Origin: Streptomyces chilikensis
Lineage (GTDB): Bacteria > Actinomycetota > Actinomycetes > Streptomycetales > Streptomycetaceae
Direction of reading: 5' to 3'
Assembly: GCF_001642695.1 (NCBI RefSeq)
Contig: NZ_LWCC02000005.1
Location: 4,496,065-4,546,373, forward strand
DNA length: 50,309 bases
In this document: piece after piece, positions 26,793-35,282 of the stretch
How the letters are laid out: each line of letters begins with the position of its first letter
Position numbering within the stretch: the stretch's first letter is position 1
Notes under the pieces: generated by a model
What the model was told of the DNA's origin: nothing
Database searches by the model: none
Seen by the model: only the letters and a program-made list of their open reading frames with translations
Program-made: the position numbers and the translations under genes

Positions 26793-27704
26793 GTGATCGA
26801 GGCGCGGCGGCTGCACATCCTGCGGGCGGTGGCGGACCACCGGACGGTGACCGCCGCGGCGGCCGCGCTGTACCTCACCCCCTCCGCCGTGTCCCAGCAG
26901 CTCGCCGCGCTGGAGCAGGAGACCGGGCACCGCCTGGTCGACCGCGGCGCGCGGGGCGTGCGGCTCACACCGGCCGGGGAGATCCTGCTCACCCACACCA
27001 ACGCCGTGCTGGAGCAGCTCGAGCGGGCCGAGGCGGAACTGGCCGCGTACGGCTCGGGCGAGGCCGGCACGGTCACCGTGGCGGCGTTCGCCACCGGCAT
27101 CGGCCTGGTCGTGGCGCCCGCGCTGGCCGCCCTGACCCGCGACCGCCCCGGCATCCGGGTGAGGGTGCGCGACGCCGAGGGCGACGCCAGCCTGCCGATG
27201 GTGCTCGACCGCCAGGTCGACGTCGCGGTCGCCGTCGAGTACCGCGGCGCCCCCGCCGCGGGTGACCCGCGGCTCACCCACGTGCCGCTCTACGCCGAGC
27301 CGTTCGACGCGGTGGTGCCGACCACCCACCGGCTCGCCGTCGCGGACCGGGTGCCGCTGGCCGAACTGGCCAAGGACCCGTGGATCGGCCCCTACCCCGG
27401 CAACCCCTGCCACGACGTGGTGGTCCTCGCCTGCGAGAACGCCGGCTTCCAGCCGGACTTCGACCACTCCTCCGACGACTTCCGGGCCGTCGTCGCCCTC
27501 GCCTCCGCGGACGCCGGAGTCGCCCTGGTGCCGCGCTCCGCGCTGCGCGGAATGGACCTGACCGGCGTGACGGTACGGCCCGTCGACGGCGTGGCGCCCA
27601 CCCGCCGGGTGTTCGCCGCGGTGCGCCGCGGATCCGAGCAGCACCCCCTGATCAGCCCCCTGCTGGGCGCGCTGGGCGAGGCCGCCGAGGCCCAGCGGGA
27701 CTGA
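26793..27704 (+). CDS. LysR family transcriptional regulator
   Basis: This 303-residue protein has an N-terminal LysR winged helix (LHILRAVADHRTVTAAAAALYLTPSAVSQQLAALEQETGHRLVDR) and a two-lobed periplasmic-binding-like effector domain (VTVAAFATGIGLVVAPALAAL...). GTG 26793 lies 6 nt after GACAAT (26781-26786), suggesting a leaderless transcript. It follows kbl in the same direction, separated by a terminator. Its target is unknown; tdh-kbl is possible but most LysR genes are divergent from their targets. Confidence 0.93.
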   Translation: MIEARRLHILRAVADHRTVTAAAAALYLTPSAVSQQLAALEQETGHRLVDRGARGVRLTPAGEILLTHTNAVLEQLERAEAELAAYGSGEAGTVTVAAFATGIGLVVAPALAALTRDRPGIRVRVRDAEGDASLPMVLDRQVDVAVAVEYRGAPAAGDPRLTHVPLYAEPFDAVVPTTHRLAVADRVPLAELAKDPWIGPYPGNPCHDVVVLACENAGFQPDFDHSSDDFRAVVALASADAGVALVPRSALRGMDLTGVTVRPVDGVAPTRRVFAAVRRGSEQHPLISPLLGALGEAAEAQRD

Positions 27705-27753
27705 ACCGCCGGACCCGCCCGGCGCTGTCGGTGCCCGCGCTTACCCTGCGGGC

Positions 27754-28113
27754 ATGCCGGACGCCGAAGACGTACGCCGAATCGCCCTGTCCCTGCCGGA
27801 CACCGCCGAGAAGACGGCCTGGAACATGCCCACCTTCCGGGTGGCGGGGAAGATGTTCGCCACCCTGCCGGAGGACGAGACCTCCTGCGCGGTGCGCTGC
27901 CCCAAGGAGGACCGGGACGAGCTGGTGCTCGCCGAGCCCGGGAAGTTCTGGGTCGCCGACCACGAGGCCTCCTTCGCCTGGATCCGGGTCAGGCTCGCCG
28001 CCCTGGACGACGAGGGCGAGCTGCGCGACATCCTCGCCGATTCCTGGCGCCAGGCGGCCCCCGCCCGGCTGTGTGAGGCCCACCCGCGGATCGGAGTGCC
28101 CGGAGGGGAATGA
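27754..28113 (+). CDS. MmcQ/YjbR family protein
   Basis: This 119-residue protein has the YjbR-like pattern: DVRRIALSLPDTAEKTAWNMPTFRVAGKMFATL, then EDRDELVLAEPGKFWVADHEASFAWIRVRLAALD. The family has a cytosine-methyltransferase-C-terminus-like fold proposed to bind DNA, without an established role. ATG 27754 lies 6 nt after TACCCT (27742-27747), fitting a leaderless transcript. Confidence 0.88.
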   Translation: MPDAEDVRRIALSLPDTAEKTAWNMPTFRVAGKMFATLPEDETSCAVRCPKEDRDELVLAEPGKFWVADHEASFAWIRVRLAALDDEGELRDILADSWRQAAPARLCEAHPRIGVPGGE

Positions 28114-28531
28114 ACGCGCCCCGGGCCGCGGTTGCCCGGGTTGTCGGCGGGAGGTGACATGCTCCTGTCGTCGCGGGCGGGGTTCCGGGCGGGAGGGGGG
28201 CCGGGAACCCCGCCACGCGCGCGTCGCCTTCGCCCGCCTCCCGGCCGGGCCCGCGGCGGGGCGCGGCCGTCCTGGTGGTCCCCGCCGCGCTGCTCCCCGT
28301 ACCCGCCCTCCGCGGCCTTCCCCGCGCCGACGGCCCCGCCCCGCGGCCCCGGGACCGCCGCGCCGTCGCCCGACGTCCGGGCGGGCCGAGGAGGCCGGTC
28401 CGGTGGTTCGGGTCCCGTGGCCGCGGCACCCGCCGGCGGACGCGTCGGAAACCCGGGCGCGACCACCGCGCGGAGTACGGTATGGTTGCCATGCACGTTC
28501 GGCCGGGGGAAACCCCAGGTCAGACGGCAAA
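28114..28531. other. 418-nt region upstream of tRNA-Pro
   Basis: No credible gene. A -10-like TATGGT at 28481-28486 lies 45 nt before the tRNA. Similar hexamers preceded by CGG or ACGG occur before the other two tRNA-Pro copies (TAAAGT 34614-34619, TAAGCT 50183-50188), so these are probably their promoters. Confidence 0.45.
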
Positions 28532-28605
<74 letters not shown>

Positions 28606-28634
28606 CAGAACTGTCGGACATCTTCCGCACCCGC

Positions 28635-28668
28635 ACCTGAGGGGCGCTCTCCGGAGCGCCCCTCAGGT
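28635..28668. terminator. 15-bp hairpin after tRNA-Pro copy 1
   Basis: Perfect 15-bp arms 28635-28649 and 28654-28668 around TCCG, 29 nt after the tRNA and before the convergent small gene. Confidence 0.85.
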
Positions 28669-28692
28669 CGTTTCCCCGCCCCGGGGGCGGGG

Positions 28693-28926
28693 TCAGGACT
28701 TCTCGGCGTCCTCGCCGGCCTGGTCGTCCTCCACACCCTGCAGAGGCTCACCCGCACCGGTGCCGCCGCCGCTGTAGCCCTCCGTGGCGCTCGCGGTGCC
28801 GGGCACGACGCGTTCCTGGGCCTCCTGCTCCAGCCCGGAGTGCGCGCCGGGGCCGCGGTCGGGCGTTTCCGCCTCCCGCTCCTCGGCCTCGTCGCGCTGT
28901 TCGTCGGGGCTCTCGGGTCCGGCCAT
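28693..28926 (-). CDS. Small acidic hydrophilic hypothetical protein
   Basis: A 77-residue acidic, disordered protein (AGPESPDEQRDEAEEREAETPDRGP... ending EDDQAGEDAEKS) with no membrane or domain feature. ATG 28926 has GGGAG 5 nt upstream. It is a single gene convergent with tRNA-Pro. Function unknown. Confidence 0.6.
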   Translation of the reverse strand: MAGPESPDEQRDEAEEREAETPDRGPGAHSGLEQEAQERVVPGTASATEGYSGGGTGAGEPLQGVEDDQAGEDAEKS

Positions 28927-29049
28927 GTTCGCTCCCATCCTCCGTGCTCACGTCCTCGGCGCCGAGGGACCGCCCGGCTCGCGGCCGGGCGGGTCCGGCG
29001 CAGCGGGCGGGTACCCGCCGCGCCGGACCGCTAACGAGGAACAGCGAGG

Positions 29050-29577
29050 TCAGGAGGGACAGCCGATATGGGCCAGGGCCTGCTTCAGGAGGACGCCGTG
29101 GCCGCCCGGCATCTCGTTCTGCACCAGCGGCGAGGCGGCCTCCTGAGGACTGAACCAGACCAGGTCCAGCGCGTCCTGCCGGGGTCGGCAGTCGCCGGCC
29201 ACCGGAACGACGTAGGCGAGCGAGACCGCGTGCTGGCGGGGGTCGTGGAACGGCGTGACGCCCTGCGTGGGGAAGTACTCGGCGACGGTGAACGGCTGCA
29301 GCGAGGCGGGCACCCGGGGCAGCGCCACCGGGCCGAGGTCCTTCTCCAGGTGGCGCAGGAGCGCGTCCCGGACCCTCTCGTGATGGAGGACGCGGCCGGA
29401 GACCAGGGAGCGGGTCACCGTTCCGTCCGGGCCGATCCGCAGCAGCAGTCCGACGCCGGTCACCTCACCGCTGTCGTCGACACGGACCGGTACCGCCTCG
29501 ACGTAGAGGATCGGCATCCGGGCGCGGGCGAGTTCGAGTTCGTCGGTGGTCAGCCAACCGGGCGTGGTTTCGGTCAT
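29050..29577 (-). CDS. NUDIX-like hydrolase family protein (DUF4916-type)
   Basis: This 175-residue protein has the arrangement of the actinobacterial NUDIX-like group: LTTDELELARARMPILYVEAVPVRVDDSGEVTGVGLLLRIGPDG, then SGRVLHHERVRDALLRHLEKDLG in place of a canonical NUDIX box (no GX5EX7REUXEEXGU), and LVWFSPQEAA. Catalytic activity is therefore uncertain. ATG 29577 is assigned; ATG 29598, with GGGGAAAG upstream, is an alternative. Confidence 0.75.
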   Translation of the reverse strand: MTETTPGWLTTDELELARARMPILYVEAVPVRVDDSGEVTGVGLLLRIGPDGTVTRSLVSGRVLHHERVRDALLRHLEKDLGPVALPRVPASLQPFTVAEYFPTQGVTPFHDPRQHAVSLAYVVPVAGDCRPRQDALDLVWFSPQEAASPLVQNEMPGGHGVLLKQALAHIGCPS

Positions 29578-30210
29578 GTCAGACACGCTGGCGATCATAC
29601 TTTCCCCGGTCCGCCCAGGGGCAGGGCTCAGCCGAGGACCCTCGCACGAGGGACGCGACGTCCGCGGGGGATCCCCCGGCCGCTTCCTCCACGGCGGGAC
29701 GGCGCCGGCGCGGCGGCCGGACCCACGTCGCCCCGCCGGCCGGGCGACCCGGGCCCCGGCCTCGCGGACCACGGTCCGGTCGGCCGGCCCCCGAAGGAAC
29801 CACCTCGCCGAGGAACGACCGGCCCGGAGCGGCCGCACCACCCGGCCCGGGGAACCCGCCGGCCGCCCGCGCCCGGAAGCCCGCGCCCGGGCCTCCGCGC
29901 CCGGACCCCTCGTCAGTGAGGGTCCCGGACGCGGGCGTCACCGCCGGACGGCCCACGGCGCCGAACCGGCGGGACGGAAAACCGGTTGCCCACCCGGCGA
30001 CCCGGGAGGATCCTGGGTCCCGTCGCCGCCGGCACGGTGCCTCGTGCCGGCGCGACCTTCTCCTTCCGCCGTGCCCGCCCGCCTTTGCGTGGCCGCCGCG
30101 GTTTTCGGATGATCCTTCCCGCCCGCCCCGTGACCGGGCAGGATCTTCCCCGGCCCCCGAGGACGCCCCCACCGGGCCGTCGCCCACCGGGCCCCGAGAA
30201 AGGAGAGCCG
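29578..30210. other. 633-nt region with no recognisable gene
   Basis: Very GC-rich sequence between the divergent NUDIX-like gene and lhgO. Forward frames look like Arg/Pro/Gly-rich noise without ribosome sites. A TATGAT (minus strand, near 29593-29598) can serve the NUDIX-like gene; the AAGGAGAG before 30211 is the lhgO ribosome site. I see nothing else. Confidence 0.5.
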
Positions 30211-31428
30211 ATGTCAGAGGAAACGATCGGCGTCGTCGGCGCCGGCATCGTCGGCCTCGCCACCGCCCGTGAGATCGCCGTGCGCCGCCCCGGGACCCGC
30301 GTCGTGGTGCTGGACAAGGAGCGGGAGGTCGCCGTCCACCAGACCGGCCACAACTCCGGAGTGGTGCACGCCGGGATCTACTACCGCCCCGGCAGCCTCA
30401 AGGCCACCCTCTGCACCCGCGGCGTCGCCCTGCTCCGCGAGTACTGCCGGGACCGCGGCCTGCCCTACGACGAGTGCGGAAAACTGGTCGTCGCCGTCAC
30501 CCCGGACGAGGTCCCGCGCCTGGAGGCCCTCCACGCCAACGCCCTGCGGAACCGGGTGCCCGGCGTCCGGCGGATCGCCCGGGAGGAGATCCACGAGGTC
30601 GAGCCGCACGCCGCCGGACTCGCCGCCGTCCACTCCCCGCACACCGCCATCACCGACTACACCGCGATCGCCCGGTCCTTCGCACGGGACGTCGAGGCGG
30701 CCGGCGGCGAAATCCGCCTCGGCTTCCCCGTCGGGCGGATCCGCAGGGCGGCCGACGGAAGCGTGGAGGTCATCTCCCGGGACGGGAAGTCCCTGATCCA
30801 CGCCGACCGGCTGGTGCTCTGCGCCGGACTCCAGAGCGACCGCGTGGCACGGCTCGCCGGAGACGGGGCCGACCCGCGGATCGTGCCCTTCCGGGGCGAG
30901 TACATGACGGTCCGGCCGGAGAAGGCCGGCCTGGTGCGCGGCCTGGTGTACCCGGTGCCCGACCCCCGCTACCCCTTCCTCGGCGTGCACTTCACCCGGA
31001 GGGTCGACGGCAGCGTGGAGGTCGGCCCCAACGCCGTCCTCGCCTTCGCCCGCGAGGGCTACCGGCTCACCGACGTCGACCCGCGCGAACTCGCCCGCGT
31101 CGCCGCCTTCCCCGGCGTCTGGCGCCTGGCCCGGCAGCACTGGCGCACCGGCGCCAGGGAGATGCGCGGATCGCTGTCCGTCAGCGCCTACATGAAGGCC
31201 GCCGAGGCGTACGTCCCCGGCATCGGCGCGCGTGACGTGACGCGGGCCGGAGCGGGCGTGCGCGCCCAGGCACTGGGCCGCGACGGCTCCCTGGTCGACG
31301 ACTTCGTCGTCCACCACCTCGGCCCCGTCACCGCCGTGCGCAACGCGCCCTCGCCCGCCGCGACCTCGTCCATGGCCATCGCCGAGCACATCGCCGAAGC
31401 CGTCCTGGAGCGCAGCCCGTCCGGCTGA
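30211..31428 (+). CDS. lhgO: L-2-hydroxyglutarate oxidase/dehydrogenase
   Basis: This 405-residue FAD enzyme of the DAO family oxidises L-2-hydroxyglutarate to 2-oxoglutarate. FAD motif GAGIVG (10-15), followed by VVVLDKEREVAVHQTGHNSGVVHAGIYYRPGSLKA, which is diagnostic of LhgO; the C-terminal RAGAGVRAQALGRDGSLVDDFV and APSPAATSSMAIAEHIA close the active site. ATG 30211 follows AAGGAGAG. It is monocistronic and convergent with the lipoprotein gene. Confidence 0.94.
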   Translation: MSEETIGVVGAGIVGLATAREIAVRRPGTRVVVLDKEREVAVHQTGHNSGVVHAGIYYRPGSLKATLCTRGVALLREYCRDRGLPYDECGKLVVAVTPDEVPRLEALHANALRNRVPGVRRIAREEIHEVEPHAAGLAAVHSPHTAITDYTAIARSFARDVEAAGGEIRLGFPVGRIRRAADGSVEVISRDGKSLIHADRLVLCAGLQSDRVARLAGDGADPRIVPFRGEYMTVRPEKAGLVRGLVYPVPDPRYPFLGVHFTRRVDGSVEVGPNAVLAFAREGYRLTDVDPRELARVAAFPGVWRLARQHWRTGAREMRGSLSVSAYMKAAEAYVPGIGARDVTRAGAGVRAQALGRDGSLVDDFVVHHLGPVTAVRNAPSPAATSSMAIAEHIAEAVLERSPSG

Positions 31429-31466
31429 GCGGCGGCCGTCCGGCCCCGCCCCGTCAGCCGGACGGG
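31416..31466. terminator. Bidirectional terminator whose arms are the ends of two convergent genes
   Basis: The last 13 nt of lhgO (31416-31428, CCCGTCCGGCTGA) and the last 13 nt of the convergent lipoprotein gene (31454-31466 on the plus strand) are perfect inverted repeats. Both genes end Pro-Ser-Gly-stop. A smaller arm pair (CCGCCCC region) lies inside the loop. Confidence 0.65.
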
Positions 31467-32449
31467 GCGGCCACGGCCTCCCGCACGTCGTTCAGCACCG
31501 TCCGCGCCGCGATGGGTCCGCCCGGGCCCTCCCAGGCCGACCCGTCCACCACCGCCACCCGGTGCTCCTCGTCCGCCTTCGCCAGGGGAGCGAGCACCGG
31601 CCGCGTCCGCGCCGCGCCGAAGGTCCGCACCGCCTCGCCCCGCCCGGCGCCGCGCACCCCGAAGAACACCCAGTCCCCGTCCGTCCCGCTGCCCGGCGCC
31701 CGGCGCAGGCCCAACGACTCCAGGATGGAACGGACATGGTCGCCGTCCGCCGGCCGCGCCAGTCCGCCGTCCGCCCAGCGCACCACGCCCACCGACCGTC
31801 CGGTCCCGGCCAGCTCCGGCTCCACCGCCCGTGCCGTCTCGGCGAGCTCCGTGCCGTACCGGCCCAGCACCTGCTGGGCCGCCGACGCCATGTTCAGGGC
31901 CTCCGCCGTCGCGGTGAAGGCCTCCTTCCAGCCGTGCCGGCCGGTCGAGGTCACCACCGTGGGCGCCACGGCCTGCAGCGCGGCCAGGTCGTCCACCGCG
32001 CGCGTCGACCCGTCCACCAGGATCAGGTCCGGCTCGAGCGCCGCGAGCCGCCCGTACCGGACCCGCCCCTCCTCGGCCACCACCCGTGCGGGCACCGCCC
32101 GGTCGGCCAGGTACGGCGGCGTCCGGTCGCCGTCCGCGGCGAAGACCGCCGTCCCGTACGGCTCCACACCGAGGGCGAGCGCGGCGTCCAGGGTCGGGCG
32201 GCTGAGCGTCACCACGCGCCGCGGGCTCAGCGGCACCTCCACCGACCGCCCCCGCGCGTCCACGATCCGGCGCGTGCCCACCGGCCCCGCCGTCTCGGCG
32301 TCCTCCGCGCCGTCCGCGGGGCCGAGGTCCTCACCCGTGCAGCTCGTGAGCAGCAACGCTCCCGAGACCGAGACGGCCACGGACAGGAGAACGGCCCGGC
32401 GCACGGCGGCCCGGCGGGCCGACCGGTGACGGATCGACGGCATCGGCAT
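31454..32449 (-). CDS. Iron-siderophore-type ABC transporter substrate-binding lipoprotein
   Basis: This 331-residue protein has a lipoprotein signal: basic N-terminus, hydrophobic core and lipobox LLTSC with the lipidated Cys37. The mature part is a FecB/FepB-type (PBP-like class III) binding protein: RIVDARGRSVEVPLSPRRVVTLSRPTLDAALALGVEPYG, YGRLAALEPDLILVDGSTRAVDDLAALQAVAPTVV. It likely binds ferric siderophore or another metal chelate outside the membrane. No permease or ATPase is adjacent and I see no DmdR-type iron box upstream. ATG 32449 has GAGGAG 7 nt upstream. Confidence 0.88.
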   Translation of the reverse strand: MPMPSIRHRSARRAAVRRAVLLSVAVSVSGALLLTSCTGEDLGPADGAEDAETAGPVGTRRIVDARGRSVEVPLSPRRVVTLSRPTLDAALALGVEPYGTAVFAADGDRTPPYLADRAVPARVVAEEGRVRYGRLAALEPDLILVDGSTRAVDDLAALQAVAPTVVTSTGRHGWKEAFTATAEALNMASAAQQVLGRYGTELAETARAVEPELAGTGRSVGVVRWADGGLARPADGDHVRSILESLGLRRAPGSGTDGDWVFFGVRGAGRGEAVRTFGAARTRPVLAPLAKADEEHRVAVVDGSAWEGPGGPIAARTVLNDVREAVAAPSG

Positions 32450-32596
32450 GCAGGCGCTCCTCGCGAAGAATGTGACCGAACGTTACCGGGAGCCGGGTGT
32501 CCGCTTCGAGACGGGGGACACCGACGGCACGCCCCGCCGCGTACCCCGAGGGGGACGGAGCGGCGAAGATCCCCCACCCGTAGCATCGGTCCCCGC

Positions 32597-33370
32597 ATGG
32601 ACACGATGACTCTGTGGAACATCACCCCCTGGGGCTTCGCCGCGCTGGCTGCCGCGACCCTCCTCGTGGGCTTCTCCAAGACCGCCGTCAGCGGCGCCAA
32701 CACCGTCAGCCTCGCGGTCTTCGCGGCGGTGCTCCCGGCCCGGGAATCGGTCGGCGTCCTGCTGCCGTTGCTGATCGCGGGCGACGTGCTCGCGGTGCTC
32801 ACCTACCGGCGGCACGCCCACTGGCCCACCCTCTGGAAGCTCTTCCCCGCGGTCGGGGCGGGAGTCGTCCTCGGGACCTTCTTCCTGATGTGGGCCGACG
32901 ACGGGGCGGTGCGGATCTCCATCGGCCTCACGCTGCTGCTGATGACCGGCATCACGCTCCGCAGGACCCGCGGCGCGGACCGCCAGGACGACCCGGACGC
33001 GGTGGTCACCCGCGCCGGACGGATCAAGGCCCGCTCCTACGGCGTGCTGGGCGGCTTCACCACCATGGTCGCCAACGCGGGCGGCCCGGTGATGGCGATG
33101 TACCTGCTCTCCGCGGGCTTCCGGAAGTTCGGCTTCCTGGGCACCTCGGCGTTCTTCTTCCTGATCGTCAACGTCGCCAAGGTCCCGTTCAGCGTGGGGC
33201 TGGGCCTGATCGACACCCGCGCGCTGCTCCTGGACGCCGCCCTCGTGCTGTTCGTCGTCCCCGGCGCCCTGCTGGGCAGGTGGGCGATCGACCGGATCGA
33301 CCAGCGGCTCTTCGACCGGCTGGTGATCGCCGCCACCGTGCTGGGAGCGCTGCAACTGCTGCTGCGGTGA
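32597..33370 (+). CDS. TSUP (TauE/SafE) family permease
   Basis: This 257-residue membrane protein has about eight hydrophobic segments. The two repeats characteristic of TauE/SafE are visible: LLVGFSKTAVSGANTVSLAVFAAVLPARESVGVLLPLLIAGDVLAV and GVLGGFTTMVANAGGPVMAMYLLSAG. Family members export or import sulfite, sulfoacetate or related anions. ATG 32597 lies 10 nt after TAGCAT (32581-32586). It is divergent from the lipoprotein gene. Confidence 0.9.
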   Translation: MDTMTLWNITPWGFAALAAATLLVGFSKTAVSGANTVSLAVFAAVLPARESVGVLLPLLIAGDVLAVLTYRRHAHWPTLWKLFPAVGAGVVLGTFFLMWADDGAVRISIGLTLLLMTGITLRRTRGADRQDDPDAVVTRAGRIKARSYGVLGGFTTMVANAGGPVMAMYLLSAGFRKFGFLGTSAFFFLIVNVAKVPFSVGLGLIDTRALLLDAALVLFVVPGALLGRWAIDRIDQRLFDRLVIAATVLGALQLLLR

Positions 33371-33438
33371 CGGACGTCCACCCCGTCGTGCGGTATTTCG
33401 GTGGACTCCGCCCGTGCCGCACGGGAGGCTGTCGGGCG

Positions 33439-33954
33439 ATGACGACACGAACCGACACCCCCACGGCCTGGGACGAGCGCACCCAGCTGACCACCTTCCT
33501 CGACTACGCCCGGGCCACCGCCCGCGCCAAGTGCGAGGGCCTGACCGAGGAGAACGCCGGCAAGGCCCCGCTGCCGGGGTCCCCGCTGATGACGGTGAAG
33601 GGGCTGATCTCCCACCTGCGATGGGTCGAGCACTGGTGGCTCGACGTGGTCTTCCTCGACCGTGAGCTGGAGGGCCCGCTGACCGACGCCACCGACGAGG
33701 ACCCCGACCCGGAGATGCGGCTCGCGGTGGAGGTCCCGCTGGCCCGGCTGCTCGCGGAGTACGAGGAGCAGAACGCGCGGCACCGCGAACTCGTCGCCGC
33801 GCACGACCTGGACACCCGGGCCCGCAGGTCGCTGAGTAACGGCGACCACGCCGACCTGCGGTGGATCCTGCTCCACCTGATCGAGGAGACCTCACGGCAC
33901 AACGGCCACCTGGACGTGGTGCGGGAGCTGGTCGACGGCACCACCGGGGTCTGA
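33439..33954 (+). CDS. DinB family protein (DUF664-type)
   Basis: This 171-residue four-helix-bundle protein has the DinB-like pattern with putative metal histidines: LISHLRWVEHWWLDVVF and LRWILLHLIEETSRHNGHLDVVRELVDG. In actinobacteria such proteins include mycothiol-dependent transferases. ATG 33439 has GGGAGG upstream. It stands 68 nt after the permease gene in the same direction and may be co-transcribed. Confidence 0.88.
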   Translation: MTTRTDTPTAWDERTQLTTFLDYARATARAKCEGLTEENAGKAPLPGSPLMTVKGLISHLRWVEHWWLDVVFLDRELEGPLTDATDEDPDPEMRLAVEVPLARLLAEYEEQNARHRELVAAHDLDTRARRSLSNGDHADLRWILLHLIEETSRHNGHLDVVRELVDGTTGV

Positions 33955-34007
33955 GGACCCGCACACCGGCCGGGCCGCACCCCCGCGGGGCGCGCCCCGG
34001 CCGGCCC

Positions 34008-34556
34008 TCAGGCGCCGCGCAGCCGTGGGGCCGAGGCCCGGGGATCCAGCGGCCCCGGGGCCCGGTCGACCTCGGCCGCGAGCGCGCGCGCCCAGGACAC
34101 CACCGACGCCAGGTCCATGCCGTGGGCCCCGTCCCGTCCCGTCGCGCCGCACCAGGCCTCGACGTGCCCGGCCCCGCGCCGCAGCAGCCGGGCCCCGCCG
34201 GTGAGGTTGCCGCGTGCCGCGTGGGTGAGGCCCACCGCCGTCTGGGCCAGGCCCCGCCACAGGTCGCGTTCCTCCCCGGGGCCGGACTTCCAGGCGTCCT
34301 CGAACACCTCGTGCGCGTGGAACGGCCGTCCGGCGTCCAGCAACGCCTGCGCCTCGGCCACCGTCTCCGCGGGCGAGCGCACCACCCCCTCGGGCTGGCG
34401 GTCCACCCCCTCCGCGCCGTACGGCAGCGGCCGCCCCAGCCCGTCCCTCGGCCGGGCGTTGCGCGCCCGCCCCTCGCCGTCCCGGTCCCGCCCGTCCCCG
34501 AGGCCCGCCCCGGCCACGCCGTCGCCGGCCGCACTGTCCATGGATGCGCTGCTCAT
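34008..34556 (-). CDS. DUF309 domain protein
   Basis: A protein of about 182 residues whose C-terminal half is DUF309: ALLDAGRPFHAHEVFEDAWKSGPGEERDLWRGLAQTAVGLTHAARGNLTGGARLLRRG, with the conserved HxHEVFExxW and ERxLWxGL motifs. The N-terminal 60 residues are disordered. ATG 34556 lies 6 nt after GACAAT on the minus strand (34563-34568), fitting a leaderless transcript. Function of the family is not established. Confidence 0.88.
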   Translation of the reverse strand: MSSASMDSAAGDGVAGAGLGDGRDRDGEGRARNARPRDGLGRPLPYGAEGVDRQPEGVVRSPAETVAEAQALLDAGRPFHAHEVFEDAWKSGPGEERDLWRGLAQTAVGLTHAARGNLTGGARLLRRGAGHVEAWCGATGRDGAHGMDLASVVSWARALAAEVDRAPGPLDPRASAPRLRGA

Positions 34557-34661
34557 CGGACCATTGTCCCGCCGTCCCCCCGGGACCCCGTCGATCAGGC
34601 CTCCGACGTGCGGTAAAGTACTCCTCACGTGATCACGCGGCCCGGCCGCGGGAGAACGCAT

Positions 34662-34735
<74 letters not shown>

Positions 34736-34753
34736 CTGAAGAAGTCGCAGGTC

Positions 34754-34787
34754 AGGGCCGGTATCGGATTCATCCGATACCGGCCCT
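34754..34787 (+). terminator. 15-bp hairpin after tRNA-Pro copy 2
   Basis: Perfect arms 34754-34768 and 34773-34787 around TTCA, 18 nt after the tRNA. Confidence 0.85.
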
Positions 34788-35282
34788 CGGCCGTTCCTGG
34801 GGACCGGGGGGAGGGGCGTCCCCGGCCGGGGCCGGCGGACCGCGATGCACGGGCCCGGCAGCGGGCGTGGTGCGCGGAGCACGCCGAGCCACGCGGACGG
34901 CGCCGCCACGGCCGCCGGACGGCGCCGCCCGGCGGCCGTGGCGGCGCAGGTGCTCGTGGAGCCCTGGCCGTACGACGGCCTGCTCGACCTCGCGGCACCT
35001 CATGCCGACCACCCCGACCGCCCCCGACGCCCCTGGGGGCGAGGGGGCGCGGGTGCACACGTCCTGCCGTCCCGGCTTTCCGGAACCGACGGCGTCGTGA
35101 CGGCGCGGGAGCACGGTCCGGGGGCCGTACCGGAGCATCCGGTACGGCCCCAGGGCGTTGTGCCCGGCGACCTCCAGGGCCTCGTCCGGTCCTCCCCGGC
35201 CGGCTGTCGGTGGCACGGTCTAGCGTGATCCACGAACGAATGATCGAGCCGGCCGACAGCGGCCGGTGGGGGAGGGCGTGCG
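34788..35282. other. 495-nt region without a convincing gene, with a second hairpin
   Basis: A 14-bp-arm hairpin (35121-35134 and 35138-35151, loop GCA) resembles the tRNA terminator at 34754 in its GGGGCCG...TACCGGA arm. A reading frame from 34845 to 35228 exists but has no ribosome site and an unnatural residue mix. A TAGCGT at 35221-35226 may be the -10 of the DUF4132 gene. Confidence 0.5.

Noticed and set aside
32450-32596. DmdR-type iron box between the lipoprotein and TSUP genes
   Set aside because: No TTAGGTTAGGCTCACCTAA-like sequence; iron regulation of the lipoprotein is not supported here.
34845-35228. 127-codon frame after tRNA-Pro copy 2
   Set aside because: No ribosome site, unnatural residue composition and a hairpin inside; treated as non-coding.
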